Below, piece by piece: positions 30,546-40,291 of a DNA stretch of 64,000 nt. Source of the stretch: Microbacterium jejuense (GTDB lineage: Bacteria > Actinomycetota > Actinomycetes > Actinomycetales > Microbacteriaceae); NCBI RefSeq assembly GCF_019511665.1, contig NZ_JAEUAW010000003.1:310001-374000 (forward strand). Reading direction: 5' to 3'. Each line of letters opens with the position of its first letter. Positions within the stretch are counted from its first letter, which is position 1. The notes below the pieces were generated by a model. It did no database searches. It saw only the letters and a list, made by a program, of their open reading frames with translations, and was not told the origin of the DNA. A program made the position numbers and the translations under genes.

Positions 30546-30761
30546 ATGATGACGCAGGCGAAGAGACAGATCTCCCCCCAAGCCAAGGCGGGCCTCGGCC
30601 TCGCCGGCATCGTGCAGGTGGCGTTCGCGTTCCTCGCCTTCTGGGATCTCGCGCACCGCGACGCGGACGCGGTCCGCGGTCCGAAAGCCGCCTGGATCCC
30701 CGCGATCCTCGTCAACTGGATCGGTCCCGCGAGCTACTTCCTGTTCGGCATCCGTCGCTGA
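30546..30761 (+). CDS. Small membrane protein, PLDc_N-like
   Basis: 71 residues; ATG 30546 or ATG 30549 after GGAAGGACG. Two membrane segments (AGLGLAGIVQVAFAFLAFWD and ILVNWIGPASYFLFG) with R-G-P-K-A-AW between them match the short PLDc_N domain that occurs alone in Actinobacteria. Function of the stand-alone form is unknown. Confidence 0.75.
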   Translation: MMTQAKRQISPQAKAGLGLAGIVQVAFAFLAFWDLAHRDADAVRGPKAAWIPAILVNWIGPASYFLFGIRR

Positions 30762-30843
30762 CGCAACGGAGCCGGCCCGCCGGTGATACGGGGGTCAGCC
30801 CCACAGCCGATCGTCAGGCGCCTCAGTAGACTGAGACCCACTC

Positions 30844-30925
30844 GCGGGAGTGGTGAAATCGGCAGACACGCAGGATTTAGGTTCCTGTGCCTTCGGGCGT
30901 GTGGGTTCAAGTCCCACCTTCCGCA
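30844..30925 (+). tRNA. tRNA-Leu(TAG)
   Basis: Acceptor GCGGGAG pairs with CTTCCGC (one G-U pair), discriminator A at 30925. The anticodon arm CAGGA-TTTAGGT-TCCTG gives anticodon TAG. A long variable arm (GCCTTCGGGCG) and T-arm TGGGTTCAAGTCCCA complete a class II tRNA. CCA is not encoded. Confidence 0.95.
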
Positions 30926-30968
30926 CGCGAGCTCTCGCATCCTCCGCCGACCTACGACGGGATAAACC

Positions 30969-31748
30969 GTGCACGCTGTTCCCACCGCCCTGATCCCCTG
31001 GCTGGATCCGGCCGCCATCATCGACTGGGCAGGGCCCTGGGCCCTCGCCGTCGTGTGCTTCATCGTCTTCGCCGAGACCGGCCTCCTCATCGGCTTCCTC
31101 CTGCCCGGCGACACGCTGCTGGTGATCGCCGGCCTGCTGTCGCACGCGACCCCGCAGGCGCCGCACGGCATCTTCGGACTCAGCGTCTGGTGGGTCGCCC
31201 TGCTCATCGGCCTCGCGGCCTTCATCGGCGGCGAAGTCGGCTACTACATCGGGCACAAGGGCGGGCCGGCGGTCTTCGAACGCAAGGAGTCCGGCCTCTT
31301 CAGCGTCAAGAACGTCGAGCGTACCAACGCGTTCTTCGAGCGCTTCGGCGGCATCACGGTCATCCTCGCCCGCTTCGTGCCCATCGTCCGCACGTTCGCG
31401 CCGGTCGCCGCCGGCATCGGCCACATGAACAAGTGGATGTACACGCTCTACAACTTCATCGGCGCGGTGCTGTGGGGCTTCGGGCTCACCATGTTCGGCT
31501 ACCTCATCGGGTTCATCCCGCCCGTGGCCACCTTCGTCGAGAACTACATCGACCTCATCCTGCTCGCCGCCGTCGGGGGCACCGCGATCGTGACGCTCTG
31601 GCACTACCTGCGCGAGCGCAGCAAGGCCAAGAAGGAGGCCGCCGCCGGCAAGGACGTCGTCACCGACCGGGCCGAGGCCGAGGCGCTCGTCCTCGATCCC
31701 GAGGTGTTCGAGCGCGGACCCGAGCACGGCGAGGCGCCGCGGGCCTGA
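30969..31748 (+). CDS. DedA-family membrane protein
   Basis: 259 residues from GTG 30969-30971. Family marks are FAETGLLIGFLLPGDTLLV, GEVGYYIGHKGG and, near residue 140, ILARFVPIVRTFAPVAAGIG, with several membrane segments. DedA proteins include undecaprenyl-phosphate or phospholipid flippases and help maintain membrane potential. The C-terminus is a charged cytoplasmic tail. It follows the tRNA gene by 43 bases. Confidence 0.9.
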   Translation: MHAVPTALIPWLDPAAIIDWAGPWALAVVCFIVFAETGLLIGFLLPGDTLLVIAGLLSHATPQAPHGIFGLSVWWVALLIGLAAFIGGEVGYYIGHKGGPAVFERKESGLFSVKNVERTNAFFERFGGITVILARFVPIVRTFAPVAAGIGHMNKWMYTLYNFIGAVLWGFGLTMFGYLIGFIPPVATFVENYIDLILLAAVGGTAIVTLWHYLRERSKAKKEAAAGKDVVTDRAEAEALVLDPEVFERGPEHGEAPRA

Positions 31749-31758
31749 CGGTCAGCCG

Positions 31759-32685
31759 TCAGGACGCCTTCTTCTTCGCCGTCTTCTTCGCAGCCGGCTT
31801 CTTGGTGGATGCCTCGCCCTTGCTCTTCGCAGGGGACGAGGCATCCTTCTTGTCTGACTTGTCTGACTTGTCTGCCTTAGCCCCGCCGCCCTCGCGAGCC
31901 GCACGCGACTTCTCTACGCTCGCGCGGAGCGCAGCCATGAGGTCGATGACCTCGCCGCCGGCCTCCTGCTCCTCCTGCTCGCCGAAGGTCTCGGAGGTGT
32001 CGACCGCGTCGCCCTTCTCGAGCTTCGCCTCGATGAGGGTGCGCAACTCGGCCTGGTACTCGTCCGTGAACTCCTCCGGGTCGAAGTCGCTGGAGAAGCT
32101 CTCGACGAGGGACGCCGACAGCTCGAGCTCCTTCGCCGAGATCCGGACGCTCTCATCCAGCGCAGGGAACGCCGCTTCGCGCACCTCGTCGGCCCACAGG
32201 AGCGTCTGCAGCACCAGGACGTCGCCGCGGACGCGGAGCGCGGCCAGCCGCGTCTTCTGCCGCAGCGAGAAGCGGACGACGGCGGTGCGGTCGGTCTGCT
32301 CCAGCGTCTTGCGCAGCAGCACGTAGGCCTTGGGAGAGCTCGAGTCGGGCTCGAGGTAGTACGCGCGGTCGAGCGTGAGCAGGTCGATCTGCTCGCTCGG
32401 GACGAACTCGACGACGTCGATCTCGCGGCTGCGCTCGGCGGGCAGCGACTCGAGGTCCTCCTTCGTCAGGATGACCGTCTTCTCGCCGTCGTCGTAGGCC
32501 TTGTCGATGTCGGAGTACGGCACGACCTCGCCGTCGATCTCGCAGACGCGCTGATAGCGGATGCGGCCGCCGTCCTTGTTGTGCACCTGGTGCAACGACA
32601 CGTCGTGGTCCTCGGTCGCGGCATACACCTTCACCGGGACGTTCACGAGGCCGAACGTCAGGGCACCCTTCCAGATCGCTCTCAC
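31759..32685 (-). CDS. ku: Ku protein for non-homologous end joining
   Basis: 308 residues from GTG 32683-32685. The start MRAIWKGALTFGLVNVPVKV is the typical Ku opening; the core includes RYQRVCEIDGEVVPYSDI and EFVPSEQIDLLTLDRAYYLE. The last 45 residues are Lys/Ala/Ser-rich, a basic tail seen in actinobacterial Ku that helps DNA threading. Ku binds DNA ends and recruits LigD, encoded divergently next door. Confidence 0.95.
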   Translation of the reverse strand: MRAIWKGALTFGLVNVPVKVYAATEDHDVSLHQVHNKDGGRIRYQRVCEIDGEVVPYSDIDKAYDDGEKTVILTKEDLESLPAERSREIDVVEFVPSEQIDLLTLDRAYYLEPDSSSPKAYVLLRKTLEQTDRTAVVRFSLRQKTRLAALRVRGDVLVLQTLLWADEVREAAFPALDESVRISAKELELSASLVESFSSDFDPEEFTDEYQAELRTLIEAKLEKGDAVDTSETFGEQEEQEAGGEVIDLMAALRASVEKSRAAREGGGAKADKSDKSDKKDASSPAKSKGEASTKKPAAKKTAKKKAS

Positions 32686-32743
32686 CCCACCAGTGAACAC
32701 CAGGGCGCCGACAGCGAGCCACCCCCTTGCGCCGCCGGCCGCC

Positions 32744-32749
32744 GATACT
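32744..32749 (+). promoter_or_regulatory. -10 box GATACT before ligD
   Basis: GATACT lies eight bases before ATG 32758 in the 72-bp gap between the divergent ku and ligD genes, so the ligD transcript would be nearly leaderless. Confidence 0.45.
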
Positions 32750-32757
32750 CTGACCCC

Positions 32758-35247
32758 ATGGCGGGCGACGAGCAGCTGGTGCGGATCGACGGCCGTCGGC
32801 TGCGCCTGACGAACCTCGGGAAGGTGCTGTACCCCGAGACGGGCACCACCAAGGGCGAGGTGATCGACTACTACACGCGCATCGCCCCCCTCCTCATCCC
32901 GCACGTCGTGGGTCGGCCGGTCACCCGCAAGCGGTGGCCCGACGGGGTGGGCACCGAGGACGACCCCGGCATGGTCTTCTTCGCGAAGGACCTGGAGCGG
33001 GGCGCGCCGTCGTGGGTCCGCCGCATGCCGATCCCGCATTCGACGGGCACGAAGGAGTACCCGCTCGTCGCCGACGTGCCGACGCTGGTCTACCTGGCGC
33101 AGGTGGCGAGCCTCGAGCTGCACGTGCCGCAGTGGCGGTTCGCTCCGGACGGCGGCCGTGGACCCGCCGATCGGCTCGTGCTGGACCTCGATCCCGGACC
33201 GGGCGTCGGACTGGCCGAGTGCGCCGTCGTCGCGGGCTGGGCACGCACGATCCTGCTCGGCATGGGCCTGGAGCCCTACCCGGTCACGAGCGGCAGCAAG
33301 GGCATCCATCTGTACACCGCGCTGCCGCCCGGCCAGTCGACCGAGCAGGCGTCGGCGCTCGCGAACGAGCTCGCGCGGGCGATCGAGGCCGATCACCCCG
33401 ACCTCGTCGTCAGCAGCATGAAGAAGACCGAGCGCCACGGCAAGGTGCTCATCGACTGGAGCCAGAACAACGGCTCGAAGACCACCATCGCGCCGTACTC
33501 GCTGCGCGGTCGCCTGCACCCGACGGTAGCCGCCCCGCGCACGTGGGACGAGCTCGACGACCCGGAGCTGCGGCATCTCGACTTCACCGAGGTGCTCGAG
33601 CGCATGGACGCCATCGGCGACCCGATGGCGCCGCTGGGCTTCCACTCCGGGGGGCGCGAGGCGGAGTCCGGGCCGTTGTCGACGTACATCTCCAAACGCA
33701 GTGCCGAGCGGACCCCCGAACCCGTGCCGGCCAATCCTCTCGGCGCGACGCCGACCGACGAGAAGCCGCGCTTCGTCATCCAGGAGCACCATGCCACGCG
33801 GCTCCACTGGGACTTCCGCCTCGAGCACGACGGCGTCCTCGTGAGCTGGGCGGTGCCGCGCGGCGTTCCGCACTCGTACCGCCGCAACAACCTGGCGGTG
33901 ATGACCGAGGATCATCCGATGGAGTACGCCACGTTCGAGGGCACGATCCCTGCGGGCGAGTACGGCGGGGGGACCGTCACGATCTGGGACGAGGGACGAT
34001 ACGAGCTGGAGAAGTGGCGCGACGACGAGATCATCGCCACGCTGGAGGGCCGTCCGGGAGGGCCGCTCGGGCGCGTGCGCCTCGCCCTCATCCGGACGGA
34101 AGGTGTGGGCGAGAAGTCCAGCTGGCTGCTGCACCGCATGAAGACGGACGCCGACGGGCGGCTGCAGCCCGACGGCGCCGTCGTCGAACCGAGCCCCCAG
34201 GCCGACGAGCCGCGCCCGGCACGGCCGCGCGCCCGCGACCACAGCCGGAAGACCGACCCCGCTCCCCCGGTGCCCGCCGACCTGACGCCCATGCTCGCGA
34301 CGTCGGCGACGCCGGATCAGGCGCGGACCGCCGCCGGCCGCTGGGGCGATCCGGCCTGGGTCGAGATGAAGTGGGACGGCATCCGCGCGGTCGGCGCGTG
34401 GGACGGCCGACGGCTGCGGCTGTACGCCCGCAGCGGCAACGACATCACGCACCGCTACCCCGAGCTCACCGACGTCGACGCCGGACTCGGCGCGCAGCCG
34501 TGCGTCGTGGACGGCGAACTCGTCGCACTCGAGCCTGACGGCAGACCGAGCTTTCCGCTGCTGCAGACACGCATGAACCTCGAACGCGCCGGCGACATCG
34601 CGCGCGAAGCGCGCCGCACGCCGGTGCGGTACTACCTGTTCGACATCCTCTCCCATGACGGCGACGACCTGGCCGACCTGCCGCTGCGCGAACGCCGCGA
34701 CGTGCTCGAGGCGGTGGCTGCGGCATCCCTCGATCCGATCGCCGTCCCGCCGGTGTTCGACGACGTCGACGCCGCGCTCGACACCAGCGCCCAGTTGCGG
34801 CTGGAGGGCATCGTCGTGAAGGACCCGCGCTCGCCGTACCTGCGCGGACGCCGGTCCGAGGCGTGGCTGAAGGTCAAGCACACGAGCACGCAGGAGGTCG
34901 TGATCGCCGGCATCCGCCCCGGCAAGGGGGCACGCTCAGGCACCTTCGGGTCGCTGCTGCTGGGGATCCCCGCCGAGGACGGCCTGCACTACGCGGGCCG
35001 CGTGGGCACGGGCTTCAGCGACTCGATGCTCGCCACCCTTATGCGCCGGCTCACGCCGTTGCGCACCGACGAGAACCCTCTCGTGGGCGTGCCGCCCGCC
35101 GACGCTCGGGATGCCCTGTGGGTGCGCCCGGAGCTCGTCGGCGAGGTCGAGTACGGCGAGTTCACCCCGGCGGGCATCCTTCGGCACCCGCGATGGCGTG
35201 GCCTGCGCCCCGACAAGTCCCCGACCGAGGTGCGCCGCGAGGGCTGA
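32758..35247 (+). CDS. ligD: ATP-dependent DNA ligase LigD (Pol-PE-Lig)
   Basis: 829 residues from ATG 32758-32760. The N-terminal polymerase domain (to about 300) has RLVLDLDPGPGV and VTSGSKGIHLY. The phosphoesterase domain follows, with His344-His345 in EHHATRLHWDFRLEHDG. The ligase domain has catalytic Lys538 in EMKWDGIR, and later GIVVKDPRSPY and EAWLKVKH. The order Pol-PE-Lig is that of mycobacteria. The enzyme fills, trims and seals double-strand breaks held by Ku. Confidence 0.95.
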   Translation: MAGDEQLVRIDGRRLRLTNLGKVLYPETGTTKGEVIDYYTRIAPLLIPHVVGRPVTRKRWPDGVGTEDDPGMVFFAKDLERGAPSWVRRMPIPHSTGTKEYPLVADVPTLVYLAQVASLELHVPQWRFAPDGGRGPADRLVLDLDPGPGVGLAECAVVAGWARTILLGMGLEPYPVTSGSKGIHLYTALPPGQSTEQASALANELARAIEADHPDLVVSSMKKTERHGKVLIDWSQNNGSKTTIAPYSLRGRLHPTVAAPRTWDELDDPELRHLDFTEVLERMDAIGDPMAPLGFHSGGREAESGPLSTYISKRSAERTPEPVPANPLGATPTDEKPRFVIQEHHATRLHWDFRLEHDGVLVSWAVPRGVPHSYRRNNLAVMTEDHPMEYATFEGTIPAGEYGGGTVTIWDEGRYELEKWRDDEIIATLEGRPGGPLGRVRLALIRTEGVGEKSSWLLHRMKTDADGRLQPDGAVVEPSPQADEPRPARPRARDHSRKTDPAPPVPADLTPMLATSATPDQARTAAGRWGDPAWVEMKWDGIRAVGAWDGRRLRLYARSGNDITHRYPELTDVDAGLGAQPCVVDGELVALEPDGRPSFPLLQTRMNLERAGDIAREARRTPVRYYLFDILSHDGDDLADLPLRERRDVLEAVAAASLDPIAVPPVFDDVDAALDTSAQLRLEGIVVKDPRSPYLRGRRSEAWLKVKHTSTQEVVIAGIRPGKGARSGTFGSLLLGIPAEDGLHYAGRVGTGFSDSMLATLMRRLTPLRTDENPLVGVPPADARDALWVRPELVGEVEYGEFTPAGILRHPRWRGLRPDKSPTEVRREG

Positions 35248-35252
35248 CACGG

Positions 35253-36164
35253 CTACGCGTGCGCGTCGTGCTCCACGTGGCCGGCGGGTTCGAGCTGGAA
35301 CGTGGAGTGCTCGACGTCGAAGTGCTCCGACAGGCAGTTCTGCAGTCCGCTCAGGATGCCCGCGGCCCGGCCGTCGGCGAGGGCGTCGTCGTCGACGACG
35401 ACATGGGCGGTGAACACCAGTGCGCCGCGGGTGAGCTGCCAGACGTGCACGTCGTGGACGTCGACGACGCCGGGGGTGCCGAGGATGTGCGCGCGGATGT
35501 CCTGCACGTGCGTGCCCTGAGGCACGGACTCCGAGAGCACCGACATCACCTCGCGCAGCAGGCTGAACGCGCGGGGCACGATCATCGCGGCGATGAACAG
35601 CGAGGCGATGGCGTCGGCCTGGTCCCACCCCGTCGTGACGACCACGATCGCCGCGACGATCACCGCCGCCGATCCGATGAGGTCGCCCATCACCTCGATG
35701 TACGCGCCGCGCACGTTGATGCTGCGGCGCTGGGCCGAGCTCAGCAGCCACATCGCGACTCCGTTCGCGACGAGGCCGATGATCGCGACCACGAGCATGA
35801 GCCCGCCCTGCACCTCGGCCTCCGTGGGGTGGAGCAGGCGCGACACGCCCTCGAACGCGACCCACGCCGACAGCAGGATCAGGATGATCGCGTTGACGAG
35901 CGCCCCGAACACCTCGGCGCGCTGGTAGCCGAACGTGCGGCGGTCGTTGGCCGGCCGCGCGGCCACCGTGCTCGCGATGAGCGCCACGACCAGGGCTGCG
36001 GCGTCGGTGAACATGTGCGCGGCGTCCGCCAGCAGCGCGAGCGATCCCGACAGCACGGCGCCGACCACCTGCACCACCATGACGGTGGAGGTGATCCCGA
36101 GCGAGATCGCGAGCAGCCGGCGGTTGCCGGATCCCCGGATCCCGGTGGGCGCGTGATCGTGCAT
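35253..36164 (-). CDS. Cation diffusion facilitator (CzcD-type metal exporter)
   Basis: 303 residues from ATG 36162-36164. His-rich start (MHDHAP), six membrane segments, and metal sites LLADAAHMFTDAAAL (HxxxD) and AYIEVMGDLIGSAA mark the CDF family. The end has EPAGHVEHDAHA. It exports Zn or related divalent ions. Convergent with ligD, five bases apart. Confidence 0.92.
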   Translation of the reverse strand: MHDHAPTGIRGSGNRRLLAISLGITSTVMVVQVVGAVLSGSLALLADAAHMFTDAAALVVALIASTVAARPANDRRTFGYQRAEVFGALVNAIILILLSAWVAFEGVSRLLHPTEAEVQGGLMLVVAIIGLVANGVAMWLLSSAQRRSINVRGAYIEVMGDLIGSAAVIVAAIVVVTTGWDQADAIASLFIAAMIVPRAFSLLREVMSVLSESVPQGTHVQDIRAHILGTPGVVDVHDVHVWQLTRGALVFTAHVVVDDDALADGRAAGILSGLQNCLSEHFDVEHSTFQLEPAGHVEHDAHA

Positions 36165-36264
36165 GAGCCCAGGCTAAGCCCGCGCCCAGGCCGCCGAACC
36201 CGCTTCGCGCTAGTCGGGAATGATCGTGATTCTCAGTCGCAGCGCAGCGCCCGCGACGTGGGCG

Positions 36265-36876
36265 TCACAACGACGACAGCAGCGGTGCGAGTGCGACGAA
36301 CGCACGGGAGCGATGGGATGCCGCGTTCTTCTCTTCGGCCGTCCACTCGCCGACGCTGCGCTCGGCGCCGGGCTCCTGCCCGTCCGGCACGAACACCGGG
36401 TCGTAGCCGAAGCCGCCGCTGCCGGACGGCGCGGTCGCGATCCGCCCCGGCCACACGCCCTCGACCACATGCTCGACGGGCGTGCCGTCGTCGGAGGGCA
36501 CCACGAGCGCGATCGTCGAGACGAACTGGGCGGTGCGGCGCGGGTCGGCGATGTCGGAGATCTGGTCGAGCAGGAGGTTCAGGTTCGCCGTCGCATCCTT
36601 CGCGTGTCCGGCCCAGTACGCCGAGAACACGCCCGGCGAGCCGCCGAGCACGTCGACGCACACGCCGGAGTCGTCGGCGAGCGCCGGCAGCCCGGTGTGG
36701 GCGGCGGCGGCACGCGCCTTGATCAGCGCGTTCTCGGCGAACGTGACGCCGTCCTCGACGGGCTCCGGGCCGTCATAGCCCACGACCTCGATGTCGGGGC
36801 GCGTCGCGGCGACGATCGCCTGGAACTCCTCCACCTTGTGCGGGTTGTGGGTGGCCAGGACGATGCGGCGCTGCAT
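36265..36876 (-). CDS. rdgB: RdgB/HAM1 non-canonical purine NTP pyrophosphatase
   Basis: 203 residues from ATG 36874-36876. Starts IVLATHNPHKVEEFQAI, the family substrate motif, then TFAENALIKARAAA, ALADDSGVCVDVLGG and PSGSGGFGYDPVF. It hydrolyses ITP/XTP to keep them out of DNA. The gene lies three bases after rph, an operon common in Actinobacteria. Confidence 0.95.
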   Translation of the reverse strand: MQRRIVLATHNPHKVEEFQAIVAATRPDIEVVGYDGPEPVEDGVTFAENALIKARAAAAHTGLPALADDSGVCVDVLGGSPGVFSAYWAGHAKDATANLNLLLDQISDIADPRRTAQFVSTIALVVPSDDGTPVEHVVEGVWPGRIATAPSGSGGFGYDPVFVPDGQEPGAERSVGEWTAEEKNAASHRSRAFVALAPLLSSL

Positions 36877-36879
36877 CCT

Positions 36880-37623
36880 TCACTCCCCCGCCGGGGCGAG
36901 CACGGCGGCCTGGATGTCGCGCAGCGATGCGCAGCCGTTGACGCCGAGCTCCAGCAGCGCGTCGAGCTCGCGCTTGTCGAACGGCGCGCCCTCGGCGGTG
37001 CCCTGCACCTCGACGAACAGCCCTCGGCCGGTGACGACGACGTTCATGTCGGTCTCGGCGCGCACGTCCTCGACGTAGGCGAGGTCGAGCATGGGCTCGC
37101 CGTCGATGATGCCGACCGAGACCGCCGACACCGAGTCGAACAGCACCTGCGCCTTCTGGCCGATGAACTTCTTGCCGCGCCCCCACTCGATCGCGTCGGC
37201 GAGCGCGACGTAGGCGCCCGTGATGGCCGCCGTGCGCGTGCCGCCGTCGGCCTGCAGCACGTCGCAGTCGATGACGATCGTGTTCTCGCCGAGCGCCTTC
37301 GTGTCGACGACGGCGCGGAGCGCGCGGCCGATCAGGCGCGAGATCTCGTGCGTGCGCCCGCCGATCTTGCCCTTGACGCTCTCGCGGTCGTTGCGGCTGT
37401 TGGTCGCGCGCGGCAGCATCGCGTACTCGGCGGTCACCCACCCCTTGCCCTTGCCGGTGAGCCACCGCGGCACGCCGTTGGTGAACGACGCCGTGCACAG
37501 CACCTTGGTGCCGCCGAACGACACGAGCGCCGACCCTTCGGCCTGCGCGCTCCAGCCGCGCTCGATCGTGACGGGGCGGAGCTGGTCGACGGCGCGGCCG
37601 TCGGCGCGGGTGATCTCGGTCAT
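36880..37623 (-). CDS. rph: Ribonuclease PH
   Basis: 247 residues from ATG 37621-37623. [40 protein letters not shown] and [20 protein letters not shown] are core RNase PH motifs. It trims the 3' ends of tRNA precursors with phosphate. Full length; co-transcribed with rdgB. Confidence 0.96.
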   Translation of the reverse strand: MTEITRADGRAVDQLRPVTIERGWSAQAEGSALVSFGGTKVLCTASFTNGVPRWLTGKGKGWVTAEYAMLPRATNSRNDRESVKGKIGGRTHEISRLIGRALRAVVDTKALGENTIVIDCDVLQADGGTRTAAITGAYVALADAIEWGRGKKFIGQKAQVLFDSVSAVSVGIIDGEPMLDLAYVEDVRAETDMNVVVTGRGLFVEVQGTAEGAPFDKRELDALLELGVNGCASLRDIQAAVLAPAGE

Positions 37624-37725
37624 TTCTCTCCTGGGTAGCCGGGCGTGTCCCAGAATCCGCCGCCGGCGGGGGCCCGCAACAGCAGATCTCGGGACATGAA
37701 GGGACGTCGGTGGGACATGGATGCC

Positions 37726-38568
37726 TCAGCCGAGGCGTGCGGGATCGTCGAAGCGGGGAAGGTCGATGGCGCCCGTCTGCACCAGGCGCACGTTCGTCAC
37801 CTCGCGGCCCATCAGGCGGTGGGCCAGACGCAGGAACTCGTCGGCCGAGGCGCCGGTGGCCTCGTAGACGTGGTGGGGTGCGGCATCCGCCCCCGCGAGG
37901 AGGTCGCGCGACACGAGCTGGCGATAGACGTCCTTCGCCGTCTCGGTGTCGCTGGAGACGAGCGAGACGTCCGGTCCCATGACGTAGCTGATGGCGCCTT
38001 CGAGGAACGGGTAGTGCGTGCAGCCGAGCACGAGCGTGTCGACGCCGGCGTGCCGCAGCGGCGCGAGGTACTCCTCGGCGACGGCGAGCACCTCCGGCGA
38101 GTCGGTGACGCCCGCCTCGACGAACTCGACGAAGCGCGGGCAGGCCTGCGCGAACACCGTGAGCCGCTCGTTGACGCCGAGCATGTCCTGGTACGCACCC
38201 GAGCCGATCGTGCCCGCCGTGCCGATGACGCCGACGCGGCCGTTGCGGGTCGTCGACATCGCCGTGCGCACGGCGGGATTGATCACCTCGACCACGGGCA
38301 CGTCGTAGCGCTCGCGGGCATCGCGCAGCATCGCCGAGGACGCCGTGTTGCACGCGATCACGAGCATCTTGACGCCCTGCGCCACGAGGTCGTCGAGCAC
38401 CTCGAGCGAGTAGCGGCGGACGTCGGCGATCGGCTTGGGGCCGTAGGGCGAGCGCGCGGTGTCGCCGATGTACAGGATCGACTCGCGCGGCAGCAGGGCC
38501 GAGACGGCTCTCGCGACGGTGAGCCCGCCGACTCCGGAGTCGAAGATTCCGATCGGCGCGTCGTTCAC
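37726..38568 (-). CDS. murI: Glutamate racemase
   Basis: 280 residues from GTG 38566-38568. Opening [18 protein letters not shown]; catalytic Cys73 in VIACNTASS and Cys183 in [13 protein letters not shown]. It makes D-glutamate for peptidoglycan. It is divergent from pncB and lies upstream of the rph-rdgB pair with a 102-bp gap in which nothing notable is seen. Confidence 0.95.
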   Translation of the reverse strand: MNDAPIGIFDSGVGGLTVARAVSALLPRESILYIGDTARSPYGPKPIADVRRYSLEVLDDLVAQGVKMLVIACNTASSAMLRDARERYDVPVVEVINPAVRTAMSTTRNGRVGVIGTAGTIGSGAYQDMLGVNERLTVFAQACPRFVEFVEAGVTDSPEVLAVAEEYLAPLRHAGVDTLVLGCTHYPFLEGAISYVMGPDVSLVSSDTETAKDVYRQLVSRDLLAGADAAPHHVYEATGASADEFLRLAHRLMGREVTNVRLVQTGAIDLPRFDDPARLG

Positions 38569-38609
38569 GATGCCCCAGCCTACGCCAGGCGCTCACTAGG
38601 CTGGCCCGC

Positions 38610-39953
38610 ATGAGCCCATCGACCGCTCTGCTGACGGACCGCTACGAGCTCACGATGCTCGACGCCGCGCTCCGGGACGGCACCGCCCATCGTCGCTGCG
38701 TGTTCGAGCTGTTCGGCCGGCGTCTGTCGGGCGGACGCCGCTTCGGCGTCGTGGCCGGCACCGGCCGCCTGCTGTCACTGCTGCGCGACTTCCGCTTCGG
38801 CGACGACGAGCTGCGCTTCCTCCGCGACGAGCGGGTGGTGGATGCCGCCACCCTGACCTTCCTCGAGGGCTACCGGTTCACCGGCTCGGTGACGGGGTAC
38901 CGCGAGGGCGAACTGTACTTCCCCGGGTCCCCACTGCTGACGATCGAGGGCACGTTCGCCGAGGCGGTCGTGCTCGAGACGCTCGCGCTCAGCGTCCTCA
39001 ACCACGACTCCGCCGTCGCCACGGCCGCTGCGCGCATGAGCGTCGCCGCCGGTGACCGGCCGTTGGCCGAGATGGGCTCGCGGCGGGCCGGCGAGTCCTC
39101 CGCTGTCGCCGCGGCGCGTGCGGCGTACATCGCCGGGTTCGGCGCCACCTCGAACCTCGAGGCGGGCAGGCGGTGGGGCATCCCGACCATGGGGACAGCG
39201 GCGCACTCGTGGACGCTTCTGCACGACACCGAAGAGGACGCGTTCCGCGCTCAGATCGCGGCACTCGGCATCGACACAACGCTGCTGGTCGACACCTACG
39301 ACATCCGCACCGGGGTCGAGACGGCCATCCGCGTCGCCGGCACCGGGCTGGGCGGCGTCCGCATCGACTCCGGCGACCTGCCGACCGTGGCCGCGCAGGT
39401 GCGCGAGCAGCTCGACGCGCTCGGCGCGACGAAGACGCGCATCACCGTGACGAGCGACCTCGACGAACACGCGATCGCGGCGCTCGCGGCATCCCCGGTC
39501 GACGCGTACGGCGTGGGGACGTCGGTCGTCACGGGGTCCGGCACCCCCACCGCCGGCATGGTCTACAAGCTCGTGGCGCGCCAGGACGCGGCGGGCGGGT
39601 GGGTCGGCGTCGCGAAGGCGTCCACCGACAAGGGGTCGAAGGGCGGACGCAAGGCGGCGTTCCGCACGCTCGACGGCGGCACGGCCACGAGCGAGCTCAT
39701 CGTCGTCTCGGACGGCTTCGAGGCGCTCGAGCAGGCCGCCGCGCACCCCGACGCGCGGCCGCTGCAGGTCGCGCTGGTCGTCGACGGAGAGGTGGATGCC
39801 GCACACGAGGGCCCGAAGGGCGTCGAGAGCGCACGCGCCCACCACCTGCGCGTTCGCGAGGAGCTTCCGGTGAAGGCGCTCGCGCTCAGTCGCTCCGACC
39901 CGGCGATCCCGACCGTCTACGTCGACGCGACGCCGGCCGCCGCAGCGGTGTGA
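38610..39953 (+). CDS. pncB: Nicotinate phosphoribosyltransferase
   Basis: 447 residues from ATG 38610-38612, seven bases after TAGGCT (38597-38602), so probably leaderless. TALLTDRYELTMLDAALRDG, FELFGRRLSGGRRFGVVAG and GVRIDSGDLPTVA, then YGVGTSVVTGSG are family motifs. It joins nicotinate to PRPP in NAD salvage. Convergent with the DUF3039 gene, three bases apart. Confidence 0.94.
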   Translation: MSPSTALLTDRYELTMLDAALRDGTAHRRCVFELFGRRLSGGRRFGVVAGTGRLLSLLRDFRFGDDELRFLRDERVVDAATLTFLEGYRFTGSVTGYREGELYFPGSPLLTIEGTFAEAVVLETLALSVLNHDSAVATAAARMSVAAGDRPLAEMGSRRAGESSAVAAARAAYIAGFGATSNLEAGRRWGIPTMGTAAHSWTLLHDTEEDAFRAQIAALGIDTTLLVDTYDIRTGVETAIRVAGTGLGGVRIDSGDLPTVAAQVREQLDALGATKTRITVTSDLDEHAIAALAASPVDAYGVGTSVVTGSGTPTAGMVYKLVARQDAAGGWVGVAKASTDKGSKGGRKAAFRTLDGGTATSELIVVSDGFEALEQAAAHPDARPLQVALVVDGEVDAAHEGPKGVESARAHHLRVREELPVKALALSRSDPAIPTVYVDATPAAAAV

Positions 39954-39956
39954 ACG

Positions 39957-40241
39957 TCAGCCCTGCAGCGACTCGTAGATCTCTTTGCAGGTGGGGCAGA
40001 CGGGGAACTTCTCGGGATCGCGGCCCGGCGTCCACTTCTTGCCGCACAGCGCGCGCACCGGCTTGCCCGTGATCGCGGACTCGAGGATCTTGTCCTTCTT
40101 CACGTAGTGCGAGAAGCGCTCATGGTCGCCCGGTTCGATCTGCTCTTCTTTGAGGAGCTCTTCGAGCTCGCGATCGAGGGTCGCGATACCGCCCTGGTCC
40201 GGGCTGCCGTCCCGATCAGAGGCGTAAGGGGGCGTGCTCAT
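39957..40241 (-). CDS. DUF3039 family protein
   Basis: 94 residues from ATG 40239-40241. The core ERFSHYVKKDKILESAITGK, RALCGKKWTPGRDPEKFP and VCPTCKEIYESLQG, with Cys at zinc-binding spacing, is the DUF3039 signature, nearly universal in Actinobacteria. Role unknown. Confidence 0.9.
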   Translation of the reverse strand: MSTPPYASDRDGSPDQGGIATLDRELEELLKEEQIEPGDHERFSHYVKKDKILESAITGKPVRALCGKKWTPGRDPEKFPVCPTCKEIYESLQG

Positions 40242-40291
40242 GGTCTGCCAGTGTAGTCGCGACCGGCCGACCCGGGGCTGGTTCCCCCGAG

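Noticed and set aside
30844..30925. tRNA-Leu as the prophage attachment site
   Set aside because: The prophage edge is at about 29990 inside a cpaF-type gene, 850 bases away, and the integrase is a serine recombinase, which rarely uses tRNA genes.
31759..34881. Minus-strand open frame of 1040 codons
   Set aside because: Only the last 308 codons are Ku. The rest runs antisense to ligD, is Arg/Val/Leu-rich as high-GC shadow frames are, and the Ku start GTG 32685 gives the standard N-terminus.
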